The notes: a model not told the origin generated them from the sequence alone. A DNA stretch of 36,012 nucleotides from an uncultured Alphaproteobacteria bacterium (GCA_913031555.1 CAJWDO010000001.1:1-36012); one strand, 5' to 3'. Positions 22,776-31,003 are shown, counted from the first letter of the stretch. Program-made: numbers and translations.

Positions 22776-25068
22776 TGCTCTGCTGTGCTGTTGCAGGGGC
22801 GGTACCGGATGTCGGTGTCAGAGTCTCCTCCGCATCGCCGTTCTGCGCACTGGTATCCTGCACGTTACTATACTGGCCACTCCCTGCTCCAGACACGTCA
22901 CCGGTCGTTTTCAAAACGGTGCCGGCATCAGATCCGTCATCCGTGTTGGAGGCAGTAACGGACGGCAGGTCAACCGCCTGTGAATGCGCGGCGGCCAGAA
23001 GGTGCGCCGCCACTACATCACGACGGAACCGGCGCGCCGCGCCTGGCTGATCAACCGCATCCAACGACGCGGCAATCCGCGCGGCATCCGCCGGGTTCAT
23101 CTCGGCAAGATCGTGCGTACCGACAGCCCGATGCGCCAGCAAGATGGTTTCCGCCACCCGGCCCTCGGCAGCCGCCTCGTCAAGTGCCTGCATGATGATT
23201 GGCGAGGCTGACAGGAATGTCTCGGTTCTGATTGCATCAGGCGATGCAGCGACAAGCCAGGACATCGCCTCGCCGGGTTCCATGGCCGCCATCCCGTCAC
23301 CGGATACGGCAAGCGGCAGCAGGCTGTATTTACCAAGTATCGCCAGTGAAGTCATGTCGACGCGGCCCGTCTGCGCCATCTCCAGCAGATCACGCGCCGC
23401 GCTGGCCTCACCACCGGACAGGGTGGCTGGCATGTCGGTGCTGTCACCCACGCCGATCAGCATTGCAAGCTTTGTGCGAAGAACATCGTCATTGCCGGCA
23501 AGCAGCGCCTTGGCATCTGAAAATTCCAGCGCCTCACGGCCAAGATCGGCATAGAGCGGCGCCATCATCCGACCGACGCCATCAGCAATATCAACATCCA
23601 TCGCCGCAGCTATGAAGGGCAGGCGTTCAGCCGATTTTTCAGCATCAAGCGCGCGCCAGACAAGGGCCCGTGTCAGTGCCGAAGGCTGGCTCTGGTGGCG
23701 GGCAAGTGCCAGCCGTGGGGGATCAGTCTCAACGGTAACACTGCGCCACAATTTTGCGGCGCGTTCATGGTCGATCAACCCGTGGTCCAGCGCCCGCCAG
23801 GTCGCCACAAGACGCGCATTCGGATCGAGATAGCGAAGCCCTACCGCCGTTTGAATCGAGCTTTCAGGAAGCGCCTCGAGACCGGCGATATCGATGTCAT
23901 GATGCGCGGCCTCCATCAGCACTATATGAAGCTGTTCGACAAGCGCCGGGTCGATCGGCCCGGGATCGGTGCCGTTCAGAAGCTTGCCGACAAGGCCGGC
24001 AAATGCCAGATCATCCTCGCCCATGGCGAGCAGGATGTCGGCGGCGAACTGTGCCCCGGCGATGTCGCCCTTATGGACCGCGGTGCAGATCACCTTCGCC
24101 TTGTGCCAGAACGGCTCGAACGTGCGGCCAACCTGATACATGACATTGCGGCAGGCATCGGCGTCGCGACGCGACATCAGCTGTGTTTCAACGAGCCATT
24201 GTTTCCATCCAAGCCACGGCGCCTCATTGGGAAGCTGGTCGACCATAACCGCCAGATCTTCCGAACGGCCAGCGGCGGCAAGCCAGTCAAGGCGCGCGGA
24301 CAAGAGGTTCTGGTCGGTCCCGCTTGCCCCATCCGGCCGAACCGCGCGGCGGGCCACCACATCGCTGGCAAGCCGTGAAAGGGTCGGCGACGACCCGATG
24401 ACGGCGTCACTGTCCAGCAGCATGCCGGCGCGGTCAACCGACGTGCCGTTCCAGATTGTTACTGTCAGATTACTGTCATTACCGGGCGCCGGATCAATCC
24501 CGATATCGGCGACGCCAAAGCTTGGCGCGTCGGCCTTCTTTAGGCTGGCACCGCCAGAAGGGGATGTTATGGCCCCTGTCGTGGCCCCTGTCGTGGCCCC
24601 TGTCGTGACCTCTGTCGTGACCCCTGTCGTGACCCCTGTGGTGCTCGGCACCGTGGCGGGAGCGACTTCCAGGGCATCGGTGGCGTTGTCGGCCACCGGC
24701 GACACAGCGATCGTTACGGCCGCGGTGCGAGATGCGTTGTCACTCGTGTCGACCGTGCCTTGTATGGTGGATCCTGAGGCATCCGTGCCAACATCATTGG
24801 ACCAGAAATCGTTCGAGTTATCTGCATCACCTGAGATGGCCTTGATCGCCTCGTCGATCGAGGTAATGCTCGGCACCGCCTCGGCGCTTTCATTGTCCTG
24901 AACCGTCGCCAGAAGATCGACCTGATCCGGTGTCTGGCTGGCTGGCTGGGTAACCGGAAATTGCTGCGCAGCGGCATCACCGCTGACCAGTGCGCCACCA
25001 AAAAGCATCAAGCTGGCCAATAGCAGGCCACCATACGAGGCGCGCATATCAGTTGGGAAGCTGGTCAT
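22759..25068 (-). CDS. uncharacterised exported protein, 769 aa
   Basis: I do not recognise a named domain. A signal peptide is clear (LLLASLMLFGGALVSGDAAA, cleavage about 34/35). Residues 35-180 are low in complexity, including a Thr-Gly tract at 142-168 encoded by six 12-bp repeats. Residues 185-705 look helical and more conserved in character. They include DACRNVMYQVGRTF and FWHKAKVICTAVHKGDI, where two cysteines sit 23 residues apart, followed by alpha-solenoid-like segments. The tail is Ser/Thr/Asp-rich. It overlaps a 45-codon membrane peptide gene at its start and xerD at its end. A periplasmic helical-repeat scaffold is a guess. An ATG at 25047 is an alternative start, with no better ribosome binding site. 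Confidence 0.75.
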   Translation of the reverse strand: MTSFPTDMRASYGGLLLASLMLFGGALVSGDAAAQQFPVTQPASQTPDQVDLLATVQDNESAEAVPSITSIDEAIKAISGDADNSNDFWSNDVGTDASGSTIQGTVDTSDNASRTAAVTIAVSPVADNATDALEVAPATVPSTTGVTTGVTTEVTTGATTGATTGAITSPSGGASLKKADAPSFGVADIGIDPAPGNDSNLTVTIWNGTSVDRAGMLLDSDAVIGSSPTLSRLASDVVARRAVRPDGASGTDQNLLSARLDWLAAAGRSEDLAVMVDQLPNEAPWLGWKQWLVETQLMSRRDADACRNVMYQVGRTFEPFWHKAKVICTAVHKGDIAGAQFAADILLAMGEDDLAFAGLVGKLLNGTDPGPIDPALVEQLHIVLMEAAHHDIDIAGLEALPESSIQTAVGLRYLDPNARLVATWRALDHGLIDHERAAKLWRSVTVETDPPRLALARHQSQPSALTRALVWRALDAEKSAERLPFIAAAMDVDIADGVGRMMAPLYADLGREALEFSDAKALLAGNDDVLRTKLAMLIGVGDSTDMPATLSGGEASAARDLLEMAQTGRVDMTSLAILGKYSLLPLAVSGDGMAAMEPGEAMSWLVAASPDAIRTETFLSASPIIMQALDEAAAEGRVAETILLAHRAVGTHDLAEMNPADAARIAASLDAVDQPGAARRFRRDVVAAHLLAAAHSQAVDLPSVTASNTDDGSDAGTVLKTTGDVSGAGSGQYSNVQDTSAQNGDAEETLTPTSGTAPATAQQSNDSNL
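24571..24642 (-). repeat. 12-bp tandem array encoding Thr-Thr-Gly-X
   Basis: Six adjacent 12-bp units begin at 24571, 24583, 24595, 24607, 24619 and 24631. The first three (GGCCCCTGTCGT) are identical, and the rest differ by one or two bases. They encode T-T-G-A/V or T-T-E-V on the minus strand, inside the low-complexity part of the 769-residue exported protein. Confidence 0.92.
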
Positions 25069-25186
25069 TCGGGACTACCTTGTTCACGGCAACCGTCGGA
25101 GCCGGGATTTTCCACGCTGACAGCGCAAAAAGTCCGGCGCCAACAAGACCGGCAATAACAATCAAAATAATTCCAACACGATTCAT
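25049..25186 (-). CDS. small membrane protein, 45 aa
   Basis: This short frame reads MNRVGIILIVIAGLVGAGLF, then ALSAWKIPAPTVAVNKVVPN and DQLPN, and stops at 25049. Residues 4-23 form one strongly hydrophobic helix; the tail is short, with a proline-rich IPAP motif followed by VVPNDQLP. GGAG lies five bases before the ATG, one of the best ribosome binding sites in the window. The last 20 bases overlap the start of the 769-residue exported protein, which suggests coupled translation. I recall small alphaproteobacterial proteins with a similar IPAP...VIPDDRFP tail, but cannot confirm that here. A role as a membrane partner for the downstream exported protein is inference. Confidence 0.75.
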   Translation of the reverse strand: MNRVGIILIVIAGLVGAGLFALSAWKIPAPTVAVNKVVPNDQLPN

Positions 25187-25195
25187 GTCCGCTCC

Positions 25196-25246
25196 GCCAT
25201 CCTGGTTGCGATCCTGCCCCGCGATCCTGCCCCGCGATCCTCACCA
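25196..25246. repeat. 13-bp tandem array upstream of the 45-aa gene
   Basis: GCGATCCTGCCCC occurs at 25208-25220 and 25221-25233 without change. A diverged third copy is at 25234-25246, and a shortened copy at 25196-25207. The array begins ten bases upstream of the start codon of the small membrane protein gene, and so abuts its ribosome binding site. Confidence 0.85.
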
Positions 25247-25355
25247 TAAGGCGCGGTGCATCCTCAGACCGACAATCCGGTCACTTTCCAGATAAATGGG
25301 TGTCTATGGCAAGAATATGTCTGCAATACGGCACCATCACCGGCGCGAGGGTCAA

Positions 25356-25369
25356 GTTGGAGGTCCAAC
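25356..25369. promoter_or_regulatory. palindrome upstream of aroK
   Basis: GTTGGA-GG-TCCAAC has perfect 6-bp arms. It lies about 100 bases before aroK, in the 278-base region between aroK and the divergent small membrane protein gene. It could be an operator for either gene. No matching regulator is identified. Confidence 0.35.
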
Positions 25370-25425
25370 CGGCACACCGGCAGTCCCCGATATACAACTC
25401 TTGTGTCATTCGGGCTCTTGCAGAA

Positions 25426-25454
25426 TTGCGACCACGCACCAAGTGAGGCACAAT
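25426..25454 (+). promoter_or_regulatory. possible aroK promoter
   Basis: TTGCGA (25426-25431) and CACAAT (25449-25454) are separated by 17 bases; each matches consensus at 4 of 6 positions. Transcription would begin near 25461, almost at the first aroK ATG (25465). If the promoter is real, that favours the ATG at 25483. Confidence 0.3.
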
Positions 25455-25464
25455 ACCCACCGCT

Positions 25465-26034
25465 ATGCTGACCAGAGCCCCCATGCCAGACATCATCACC
25501 CTGAAAGAGGCCATCAACAGGCCAATCGCGCTCGTCGGCATGATGGGCAGCGGCAAGTCGCTTGTCGGGCGGCGCCTGGCGCAACGGCTTGATCTTCCCT
25601 TCATCGACAGCGACACCAAGGTCGAGGCGGCGGCAGGCATCACCATCAGCGAAATCTTCGACCTTGCCGGCGAGGACAGGTTCCGCGCCCTCGAGAGAAA
25701 CGCCATCAGCACCGCCGCCGATGCCGGCCCATCGGTGCTGTCAACCGGCGGCGGGTCGATCTGCACGCCTGCAACGGCGCAGCTTCTCTGCGACAGGACC
25801 ATCGTTGTCTGGCTGCAGGCAAGACCGGAAACATTGTTGTCGCGGATCGGGTCGATCAGCAGCCGGCCCCTGCTGCACACGGATGACCCTTTGGCGACGC
25901 TTCGTGACCTTGCCGAGCGGCGCGCGCCGGACTATGGAAAGGCGCATATCACCGTCACCACCGACCAGCTTTCAGCCGCCGCCACCGTGGCCGAGGTGAT
26001 GCGCGCCCTTGACAGTCATCTTGCGGTTAAATAG
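25465..26034 (+). CDS. aroK: shikimate kinase
   Basis: AroK phosphorylates shikimate with ATP in aromatic amino acid synthesis. The product has up to 189 residues. Walker A is GMMGSGKS at 25-32; DSDTKVEAAAG, FRALE and STGGGS follow the shikimate-binding pattern, and RPLL lies in the lid. The first ATG is at 25465; one at 25483 (MPDIITLKEA) is equally plausible and closer to family length. It is followed after 12 bases by aroB, the usual order. Confidence 0.94.
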   Translation: MLTRAPMPDIITLKEAINRPIALVGMMGSGKSLVGRRLAQRLDLPFIDSDTKVEAAAGITISEIFDLAGEDRFRALERNAISTAADAGPSVLSTGGGSICTPATAQLLCDRTIVVWLQARPETLLSRIGSISSRPLLHTDDPLATLRDLAERRAPDYGKAHITVTTDQLSAAATVAEVMRALDSHLAVK

Positions 26035-26046
26035 GTCGTTGTCATT

Positions 26047-27156
26047 ATGACAGACAGTTCCACCCTGACCGTCGGGCTCGACGATCGCGCCTATGACATC
26101 ACCGTCGGTCGCGACCTGATCGGGCATGTCGACGAGATCGCCGGCGCACAGCTTGCCGACCGCCATGCCGTGATCATCGCCGACGCTGCGGTCGCGCCGC
26201 ATCATCTGGCGCCACTTGAGGCCGCCTGCGAGCGCGTCTGCCGCCGTGTTGACAGCGTGACTGTTGCCTCTGGTGAGGCCAGCAAGAGCATGGCCGTTCT
26301 GGCCAGCCTTCTTGAAGATATTCTTGCGATTGGCGTCGATCGCGATGTCGTTCTTGTCGCGCTTGGCGGCGGTGTCATCGGCGATCTTGCCGGCTTCGCC
26401 GCGGCAAGCCTGCTTCGCGGTGTCGACTTCATTCAGGTGCCTACAACCTTACTGGCGCAGGTCGACAGTTCGGTCGGCGGCAAGACAGGTGTCAATGCCA
26501 TGGCCGGCAAGAATCTGATTGGTGCCTTTCACCAGCCGCGCGCCGTCCTTGTCGATATCGACACACTGGCAACGCTGCCAGCGCGGGAATTGCGTGCCGG
26601 CTACGCCGAAGTGATCAAATACGGGCTTCTTGGTGATGCCGCGTTCTTTGAATGGCTGGAGGCGCATGGTGGCGAGGTTCTGGACCGCGACGAGGCGGCG
26701 CTTCGCCATGCCATCATCACCTCCTGCACCGCGAAGGCACGAATTGTCGAGATGGATGAACGCGAGTTCGGGCGTCGGGCGCTGTTGAATCTCGGCCATA
26801 CATTCGCCCATGCCTTAGAATCGGTCTGCGGCTATGACGGACGACTTCTTCATGGCGAGGCGGTTGCTGTCGGCATGGCGCTGGCCTACCGGCTGGCTGG
26901 CGAGATGGGGCTGTGCACGGGCCAGGATGGTGGCCGCGCCGCCGCGCATATTGCCGCCAGCGGCCTGTCGACACGGCTTGCCGAAATTCCGTCCGCCACC
27001 GCCGCTACGCCAGCCCTGATCGACATCATGCGGCGTGACAAGAAGGTGCGGAATGGCCGTATGCGCTTTGTGTTGCCGCGCGCCATCGGCGACAGCTTTG
27101 TCTGTGACGAGGTGCCTGAAGACATACTCACACAGGTTCTGGATGCAAGCCGATGA
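26047..27156 (+). CDS. aroB: 3-dehydroquinate synthase
   Basis: AroB turns DAHP into 3-dehydroquinate, the second step of the shikimate pathway, with NAD and a divalent metal. The 369-residue product contains VALGGGVIGDLAGFAAASLLRG, VPTTLLAQVDSSVGGKTGVN (NAD and substrate sites), ELRAGYAEVIKYGLL and LNLGHTFAHALE, with the metal-binding histidine. Its stop overlaps the next start by ATGA (27153-27156). Confidence 0.96.
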   Translation: MTDSSTLTVGLDDRAYDITVGRDLIGHVDEIAGAQLADRHAVIIADAAVAPHHLAPLEAACERVCRRVDSVTVASGEASKSMAVLASLLEDILAIGVDRDVVLVALGGGVIGDLAGFAAASLLRGVDFIQVPTTLLAQVDSSVGGKTGVNAMAGKNLIGAFHQPRAVLVDIDTLATLPARELRAGYAEVIKYGLLGDAAFFEWLEAHGGEVLDRDEAALRHAIITSCTAKARIVEMDEREFGRRALLNLGHTFAHALESVCGYDGRLLHGEAVAVGMALAYRLAGEMGLCTGQDGGRAAAHIAASGLSTRLAEIPSATAATPALIDIMRRDKKVRNGRMRFVLPRAIGDSFVCDEVPEDILTQVLDASR

Positions 27157-28424
27157 CAGGCGATCTTCTTTGGCTCATTGCCATTATCCTGCTGCTGATC
27201 TTTGCCTCGGCCTTCTTCTCCAGCGCCGAAACGGCACTGACCGCGGCCTCGGACGCCCGCATGCGCCAGTTGGCCAGCAAGGGCAACCGGCGCGCCATGC
27301 TTGTCGAACGGCTCCGCAATGACCGCGAGGGGCTCATCGGCTCGATCCTGATCGGTAACAACGCGGTGAATGTCATCGCCTCGGCACTGGCGACTTCGGT
27401 TTTCATCTCGATCCTTGATGATGGCGGCGTACTCTGGGCAACAATTACCATGACCGTGATTCTGGTGGTGTTCGCCGAGGTCATGCCGAAGACCTACGCG
27501 CTGAACCATTCAAACAAATACGCGCTGCTGATCGCGCCGGCGGTCCGGCTTGTCGTTGTCGTGCTGAGCCCGCTGTCGATCGCGCTGCGGATGCTGGCCA
27601 ACAGCCTGATCAGAAAACGGCAGACAGATGAGAACGAACGCGAGGAAGAGCTTCGCGGGATGATCGAGCTTCATGGCGCCGAGGGTGACGGCGACAGCCG
27701 CGAGACACAGGCCATGCTGTCATCGGTTCTCGATCTGAATGAAATCAGCGTCGAACAGATCATGACCCACCGTGCCGGGGTGAAGATGATCGATGCCGAC
27801 AGCGACCTTGATTCACTGCTTGGCGAGGTGTTGGCCTCGCCGCATACCCGTCATCCTGTCTATTCCGGCAACCCGGACAATATTATCGGCGTCCTCCACG
27901 TCAAGGACCTGCTTCGCGCGATCGGCCGACGGGGTGCAGATGAGGCGCCGCAGGGTGACGGCCTCGGGCTGTTGCAGAATATTGTCAGCGAGCCCTATTT
28001 CGTGCCCGAGACAACATTGCTGTTTGACCAGCTGCAATCCTTTCGCACACGTCGTGAGCATTTCGCCGTTGTCGTCGATGAATATGGCGACCTGCAGGGA
28101 ATCGTGACACTTGAGGATATCCTCGAGGAGATTGTCGGCGACATCGATGACGAGCATGACATCGACCTTGCCGGCCTGACAGCACAACCGGACGGGTCGT
28201 GGATTGTGGATGGCGCGGTGACGATCCGCGACCTCAACCGGGCGCTTGCATGGCAGCTTCCGGACGAGGATGCCTCGACGATCGCCGGCCTTGTTCTCTA
28301 TGAGAGCCGCGCAATCCCGCGACCTGGTCAGGAATTCCGCTTTCACAACATCCGTTTCAGAATTCTGAAACGTGACGGTAACAAGGTGACAAGCCTGCGA
28401 CTCTGGAGCACCCGAAATGCATAA
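27153..28424 (+). CDS. CNNM/CorC-type transporter (DUF21-CBS-CorC_HlyC)
   Basis: This is an inner-membrane protein of the family once called hemolysins, now linked to Mg2+ (and Co2+) efflux. The 423 residues hold a DUF21 membrane domain with several helices (about 1-150). It includes FFSSAETALTAAS and LIGNNAVNVIASALATS, which carry the ion-site residues of CNNM proteins. A CBS pair follows (about 190-325; IMTHRAGVKMID, VVVDEYGDLQGIVTLEDILEEIVGDIDDEHD), then a CorC_HlyC domain (about 335-423). It is coupled to aroB by ATGA and overlaps the DUF2889 gene by eight bases. Why it travels with aro genes is unknown, but the arrangement recurs in Alphaproteobacteria. Confidence 0.92.
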   Translation: MTGDLLWLIAIILLLIFASAFFSSAETALTAASDARMRQLASKGNRRAMLVERLRNDREGLIGSILIGNNAVNVIASALATSVFISILDDGGVLWATITMTVILVVFAEVMPKTYALNHSNKYALLIAPAVRLVVVVLSPLSIALRMLANSLIRKRQTDENEREEELRGMIELHGAEGDGDSRETQAMLSSVLDLNEISVEQIMTHRAGVKMIDADSDLDSLLGEVLASPHTRHPVYSGNPDNIIGVLHVKDLLRAIGRRGADEAPQGDGLGLLQNIVSEPYFVPETTLLFDQLQSFRTRREHFAVVVDEYGDLQGIVTLEDILEEIVGDIDDEHDIDLAGLTAQPDGSWIVDGAVTIRDLNRALAWQLPDEDASTIAGLVLYESRAIPRPGQEFRFHNIRFRILKRDGNKVTSLRLWSTRNA

Positions 28425-28998
28425 CCCAGTCACACCTTACGGCGATGAACATACAGTCGCGCTCAGCCCGGCCGCCCCGCGCGAGGAGGTTCATAACCGC
28501 CGCATCAGCTGTAACGGCTTTGTGCGCGAAGACGGGCAATATGACATCGAGGCCGAGATCACCGACAACAAGACCTACAGTTTCCCGTCGGATTTCCGCG
28601 GCGAGGTGACGCCGGATCAATTCGTGCACCATATGAAGGTGCGGGTGACAATCGACAGGTCAATGACGGTAACCGCCGCCGAGGCGATCACCATTTCAGG
28701 GCCCTATGCAATCTGCCCGACAGCAAATGATGTCTTCCAGCATCTTGTCGGGCTGACAATCGGGCCGGGCTGGCGCCGCCGGGTTACGGCAGCCATTGGC
28801 GGGCGGCATGGCTGCACGCATATCAGCGAATTGATGGGTACGGTCGGCACCATCGCCTTTCAGACGCGCTATGGCGAGGATGCCCGCCGGGCACGCGTCC
28901 CGGTCGGCAGCAGCGGTCTGGAAACAGCGCGGGCACGCGGTGACGCGCGCGGCAGCGCGCTGGCCAATTCCTGCGTTGCCTATGCCATCGACGAGTGA
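28417..28998 (+). CDS. DUF2889 family protein
   Basis: The 193-residue product fits DUF2889: RRISCNGFVREDGQYDIEAEITDNKTY, an RGEVTPDQFVHHMKVRVTID segment, CPTANDVFQHLVGLTIGPGWRRRV, and GGRHGCTHISELMGTVGTIAFQT with a conserved Gly-Cys-Thr-His. The clustered Cys and His could bind metal. No function is established. It begins inside the end of the CNNM gene and converges on bolA, with two bases between the stop codons. Confidence 0.85.
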   Translation: MHNPVTPYGDEHTVALSPAAPREEVHNRRISCNGFVREDGQYDIEAEITDNKTYSFPSDFRGEVTPDQFVHHMKVRVTIDRSMTVTAAEAITISGPYAICPTANDVFQHLVGLTIGPGWRRRVTAAIGGRHGCTHISELMGTVGTIAFQTRYGEDARRARVPVGSSGLETARARGDARGSALANSCVAYAIDE

Positions 28999-29000
28999 AA

Positions 29001-29258
29001 TCAGGCTGACAGATCAAGCTGCAGCGCGTGAACGCTGCTGGCCAGCTCGTCAGCAAGGATGCCATTCACCATACGGTGGCATTCAACACGGCTCTTGCCG
29101 GCGAATATGTCGGCGCGGATCATGACCTCAAAATGTGTTTCGCCGCCCTCGCGCCAGCCAGAATGGCCGGCATGTTTGTGGCTGACATCAAGAACCTCGA
29201 TCTCGCGCGGTAAAAGCGCCTGTCCGAGTTTTCCGGCTATGGTGTCTGCCATTGTCAT
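29001..29258 (-). CDS. bolA: BolA family protein
   Basis: BolA proteins bind monothiol glutaredoxins through a shared iron-sulfur cluster and affect iron handling and morphology. The 85-residue product has the class II KH-like fold motifs: HKHAGHSGWREGGETHFEVMIRADIFAGKSRVECHRMVNGILADEL, with the invariant His-Arg region. GGAG lies seven bases before the ATG at 29258; an in-frame ATG at 29252 is a lesser alternative. A perfect 6-bp hairpin (GCAGCG 29021-29026 / CGCTGC 29033-29038) lies in its last codons. Confidence 0.92.
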   Translation of the reverse strand: MTMADTIAGKLGQALLPREIEVLDVSHKHAGHSGWREGGETHFEVMIRADIFAGKSRVECHRMVNGILADELASSVHALQLDLSA

Positions 29259-29324
29259 GTGCTATCTCCTGCCGCGGGGGTTAAGGTTGCCAGCCAGCGG
29301 CATGGCTTTATGATGGAACAGGCT

Positions 29325-29942
29325 ATGAGACGCCCCTCCAGACCAGAGGTCAAGATCCCCGGCAATGCCGAGACCGACCAGCAGACCGACCGGCAGACCG
29401 ACCAGCAAGCCGCAGGGTCGATGCGGCTGTGCGAGGCTGAGGGATGTATGGCCGAGGCGCATTATCCTGCGCCAAAGTCGCGCGACGCGCTGCGCGATTA
29501 TATATGGTTCTGCCTTGAGCATGTCCGTGCCTACAATAAATCATGGAACTATTATGAAGGGTTGCAGGGCGCTGCGCTGGAAGCGGAAATCCGGCGCGCC
29601 ACGACCTGGGAGCGGCCAAGCTGGAAGTTTGCCACCGGCAAGCCCGCCGAAGAGATGTTCGACGATCCGATGGGGCTGTTCGATTTCGAGAATCGCGGCG
29701 CCGCCACGCCAGGCGGACGACAGATCAGCCCGGAAGAAAGGCGCGCCTGGAAAACCCTGCGGATGGAGCCTGTGGGTGATCTCGCCCAAGTGAAGGCACA
29801 ATACAAGCAACTGGCAAAAGAACATCATCCCGACATTAATGGGGGTGACGCCGGGGCCGAGGAACGTCTAAAAGATATCAATCTCGCATATGATTTGATC
29901 CGCAAATCATTGCAAAGCGCCGCTGAACAAACCATTTCCTGA
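29325..29942 (+). CDS. J-domain protein with N-terminal Cys-rich module
   Basis: This is a DnaJ-class co-chaperone in which the J domain is C-terminal (about 141-198; YKQLAKEHHPDINGG with HPD at 168-170). The N-terminal module has C36, C41, C63 and H66 (CEAEGC and FCLEHV), probably a zinc site, followed by the conserved RAYNKSWNYYEGL. I chose ATG 29325 (205 residues) because GGA lies seven bases before it. ATGs at 29310 and 29313 and a GTG at 29259 are in frame without a binding site. A 12-bp triplication (29370-29405) encodes TDQQTDRQTDQQ near the N-terminus. It is divergent from bolA and ahead of cobS. Confidence 0.88.
   Translation: MRRPSRPEVKIPGNAETDQQTDRQTDQQAAGSMRLCEAEGCMAEAHYPAPKSRDALRDYIWFCLEHVRAYNKSWNYYEGLQGAALEAEIRRATTWERPSWKFATGKPAEEMFDDPMGLFDFENRGAATPGGRQISPEERRAWKTLRMEPVGDLAQVKAQYKQLAKEHHPDINGGDAGAEERLKDINLAYDLIRKSLQSAAEQTIS
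29370..29405 (+). repeat. 12-bp tandem array in the J-protein gene
   Basis: Three adjacent 12-bp units (29370-29381, 29382-29393, 29394-29405) of the form CAGACCGACCAG differ by one or two bases and encode T-D-[Q/R]-Q. Confidence 0.9.
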
Positions 29943-29951
29943 CCTAGACGC

Positions 29952-29970
29952 CACGCTGGAGGCGTGTTTT
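29952..29970 (+). terminator. weak hairpin between the J-protein gene and cobS
   Basis: CACGC (29952-29956), five bases, then GCGTG (29962-29966), followed by TTTT (29967-29970). The stem is short, so it may attenuate rather than end transcription into cobS, which starts 17 bases later. Confidence 0.35.
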
Positions 29971-29986
29971 CGGAGACCAGACTGCT

Positions 29987-30994
29987 ATGCCCAATGACCA
30001 GACAATGACCAGAATGAGCGCCCATACGCTGGCCGCGCCGGACACGGAAATAGATGTTCGCAGCGCGTTCGGGCTGGATGTTGACATGAAGGTGCCTGCC
30101 TTTTCCGAAGGTTCGGAATATGTACCGGCGCGCGACGAGGCATATCAGTTCGACCATGACACCACACTGGCCATTCTTGCCGGCTTTGCGCATAACCGGC
30201 GGGTGATGATCCAGGGCTATCATGGCACCGGCAAATCAACACATATCGAACAGGTTGCGGCGCGACTGAACTGGCCCTGCATCCGGGTCAATCTCGACAG
30301 CCATATCAGCCGGATCGACCTGATCGGCAAGGATGCCATCGTGCTTCGCGATGGCAAGCAGGTGACCGAATTCCGCGAGGGAATCCTTCCCTGGGCATTG
30401 CAGAATCAGGTGGCGATCGTCTTTGATGAATATGATGCCGGCCGCGCCGATGTGATGTTCGTGATCCAGCGTGTTCTGGAAGTCGATGGCAAGCTGACAC
30501 TTCTTGACACCAACCGGGTGATCCATCCAAATCTCAGCTTCCGCCTTTTCGCCACCGCCAACACGGTCGGGCTTGGCGACACCACGGGCCTCTATCACGG
30601 CACGCAGCAGATCAACCAGGGCCAGATGGACCGCTGGTCGATCGTCACGACGCTGAATTATCTGCCACATGATGACGAGGTCAATATCGTTGCGGCGAAG
30701 CTGACATCCTATGACAATGCTGAGGGGCGCGAGACACTGGCCAATATGGTGCGGATGGCGGACCTGACACGAAGCGGCTTCATGTCGGGTGACCTGTCGA
30801 CGGTGATGTCGCCGCGTACTGTCATCACCTGGGCCGAGAACACGTTGATTTTCAATGATATGACATTGGCCTTCCGGATGAGTTTCCTGAACAAATGCGA
30901 CGAGGTCGAACGCCCTACCGTGGCCGAATATTACCAGCGCTGCTTTGGCATCGACCTGCCGGAAGCGCCGGTCCGCCAGGCAACCGCCGGCTAG
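29987..30994 (+). CDS. cobS: aerobic cobaltochelatase subunit CobS
   Basis: CobS is the AAA+ ATPase of the CobNST cobaltochelatase, which inserts cobalt into hydrogenobyrinic acid diamide in aerobic B12 synthesis. The 335-residue product has Walker A GYHGTGKST (77-85), Walker B in VAIVFDEYDAG (141-151) and a sensor-like RLFATANTVGLGDTTG segment. The conserved entry FGLDVDMKVPAFSEGSEYVP is present. GGAG lies 12 bases before the ATG, a long spacing; an ATG at residue 10 (30014) is an alternative. It is followed nine bases later by cobT. CobN, the large subunit, is not in the window. Confidence 0.95.
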   Translation: MPNDQTMTRMSAHTLAAPDTEIDVRSAFGLDVDMKVPAFSEGSEYVPARDEAYQFDHDTTLAILAGFAHNRRVMIQGYHGTGKSTHIEQVAARLNWPCIRVNLDSHISRIDLIGKDAIVLRDGKQVTEFREGILPWALQNQVAIVFDEYDAGRADVMFVIQRVLEVDGKLTLLDTNRVIHPNLSFRLFATANTVGLGDTTGLYHGTQQINQGQMDRWSIVTTLNYLPHDDEVNIVAAKLTSYDNAEGRETLANMVRMADLTRSGFMSGDLSTVMSPRTVITWAENTLIFNDMTLAFRMSFLNKCDEVERPTVAEYYQRCFGIDLPEAPVRQATAG

Positions 30995-31003
30995 GCACGC
31001 CCG

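Noticed and set aside
25187..25464. tRNA gene in the region before aroK
   Set aside because: I saw no T-arm consensus or cloverleaf pairing; the inverted repeat there is an isolated palindrome.
29943..29986. Cobalamin riboswitch ahead of cobS
   Set aside because: The gap is only 44 bases and lacks the B12-box; only a weak hairpin is present.
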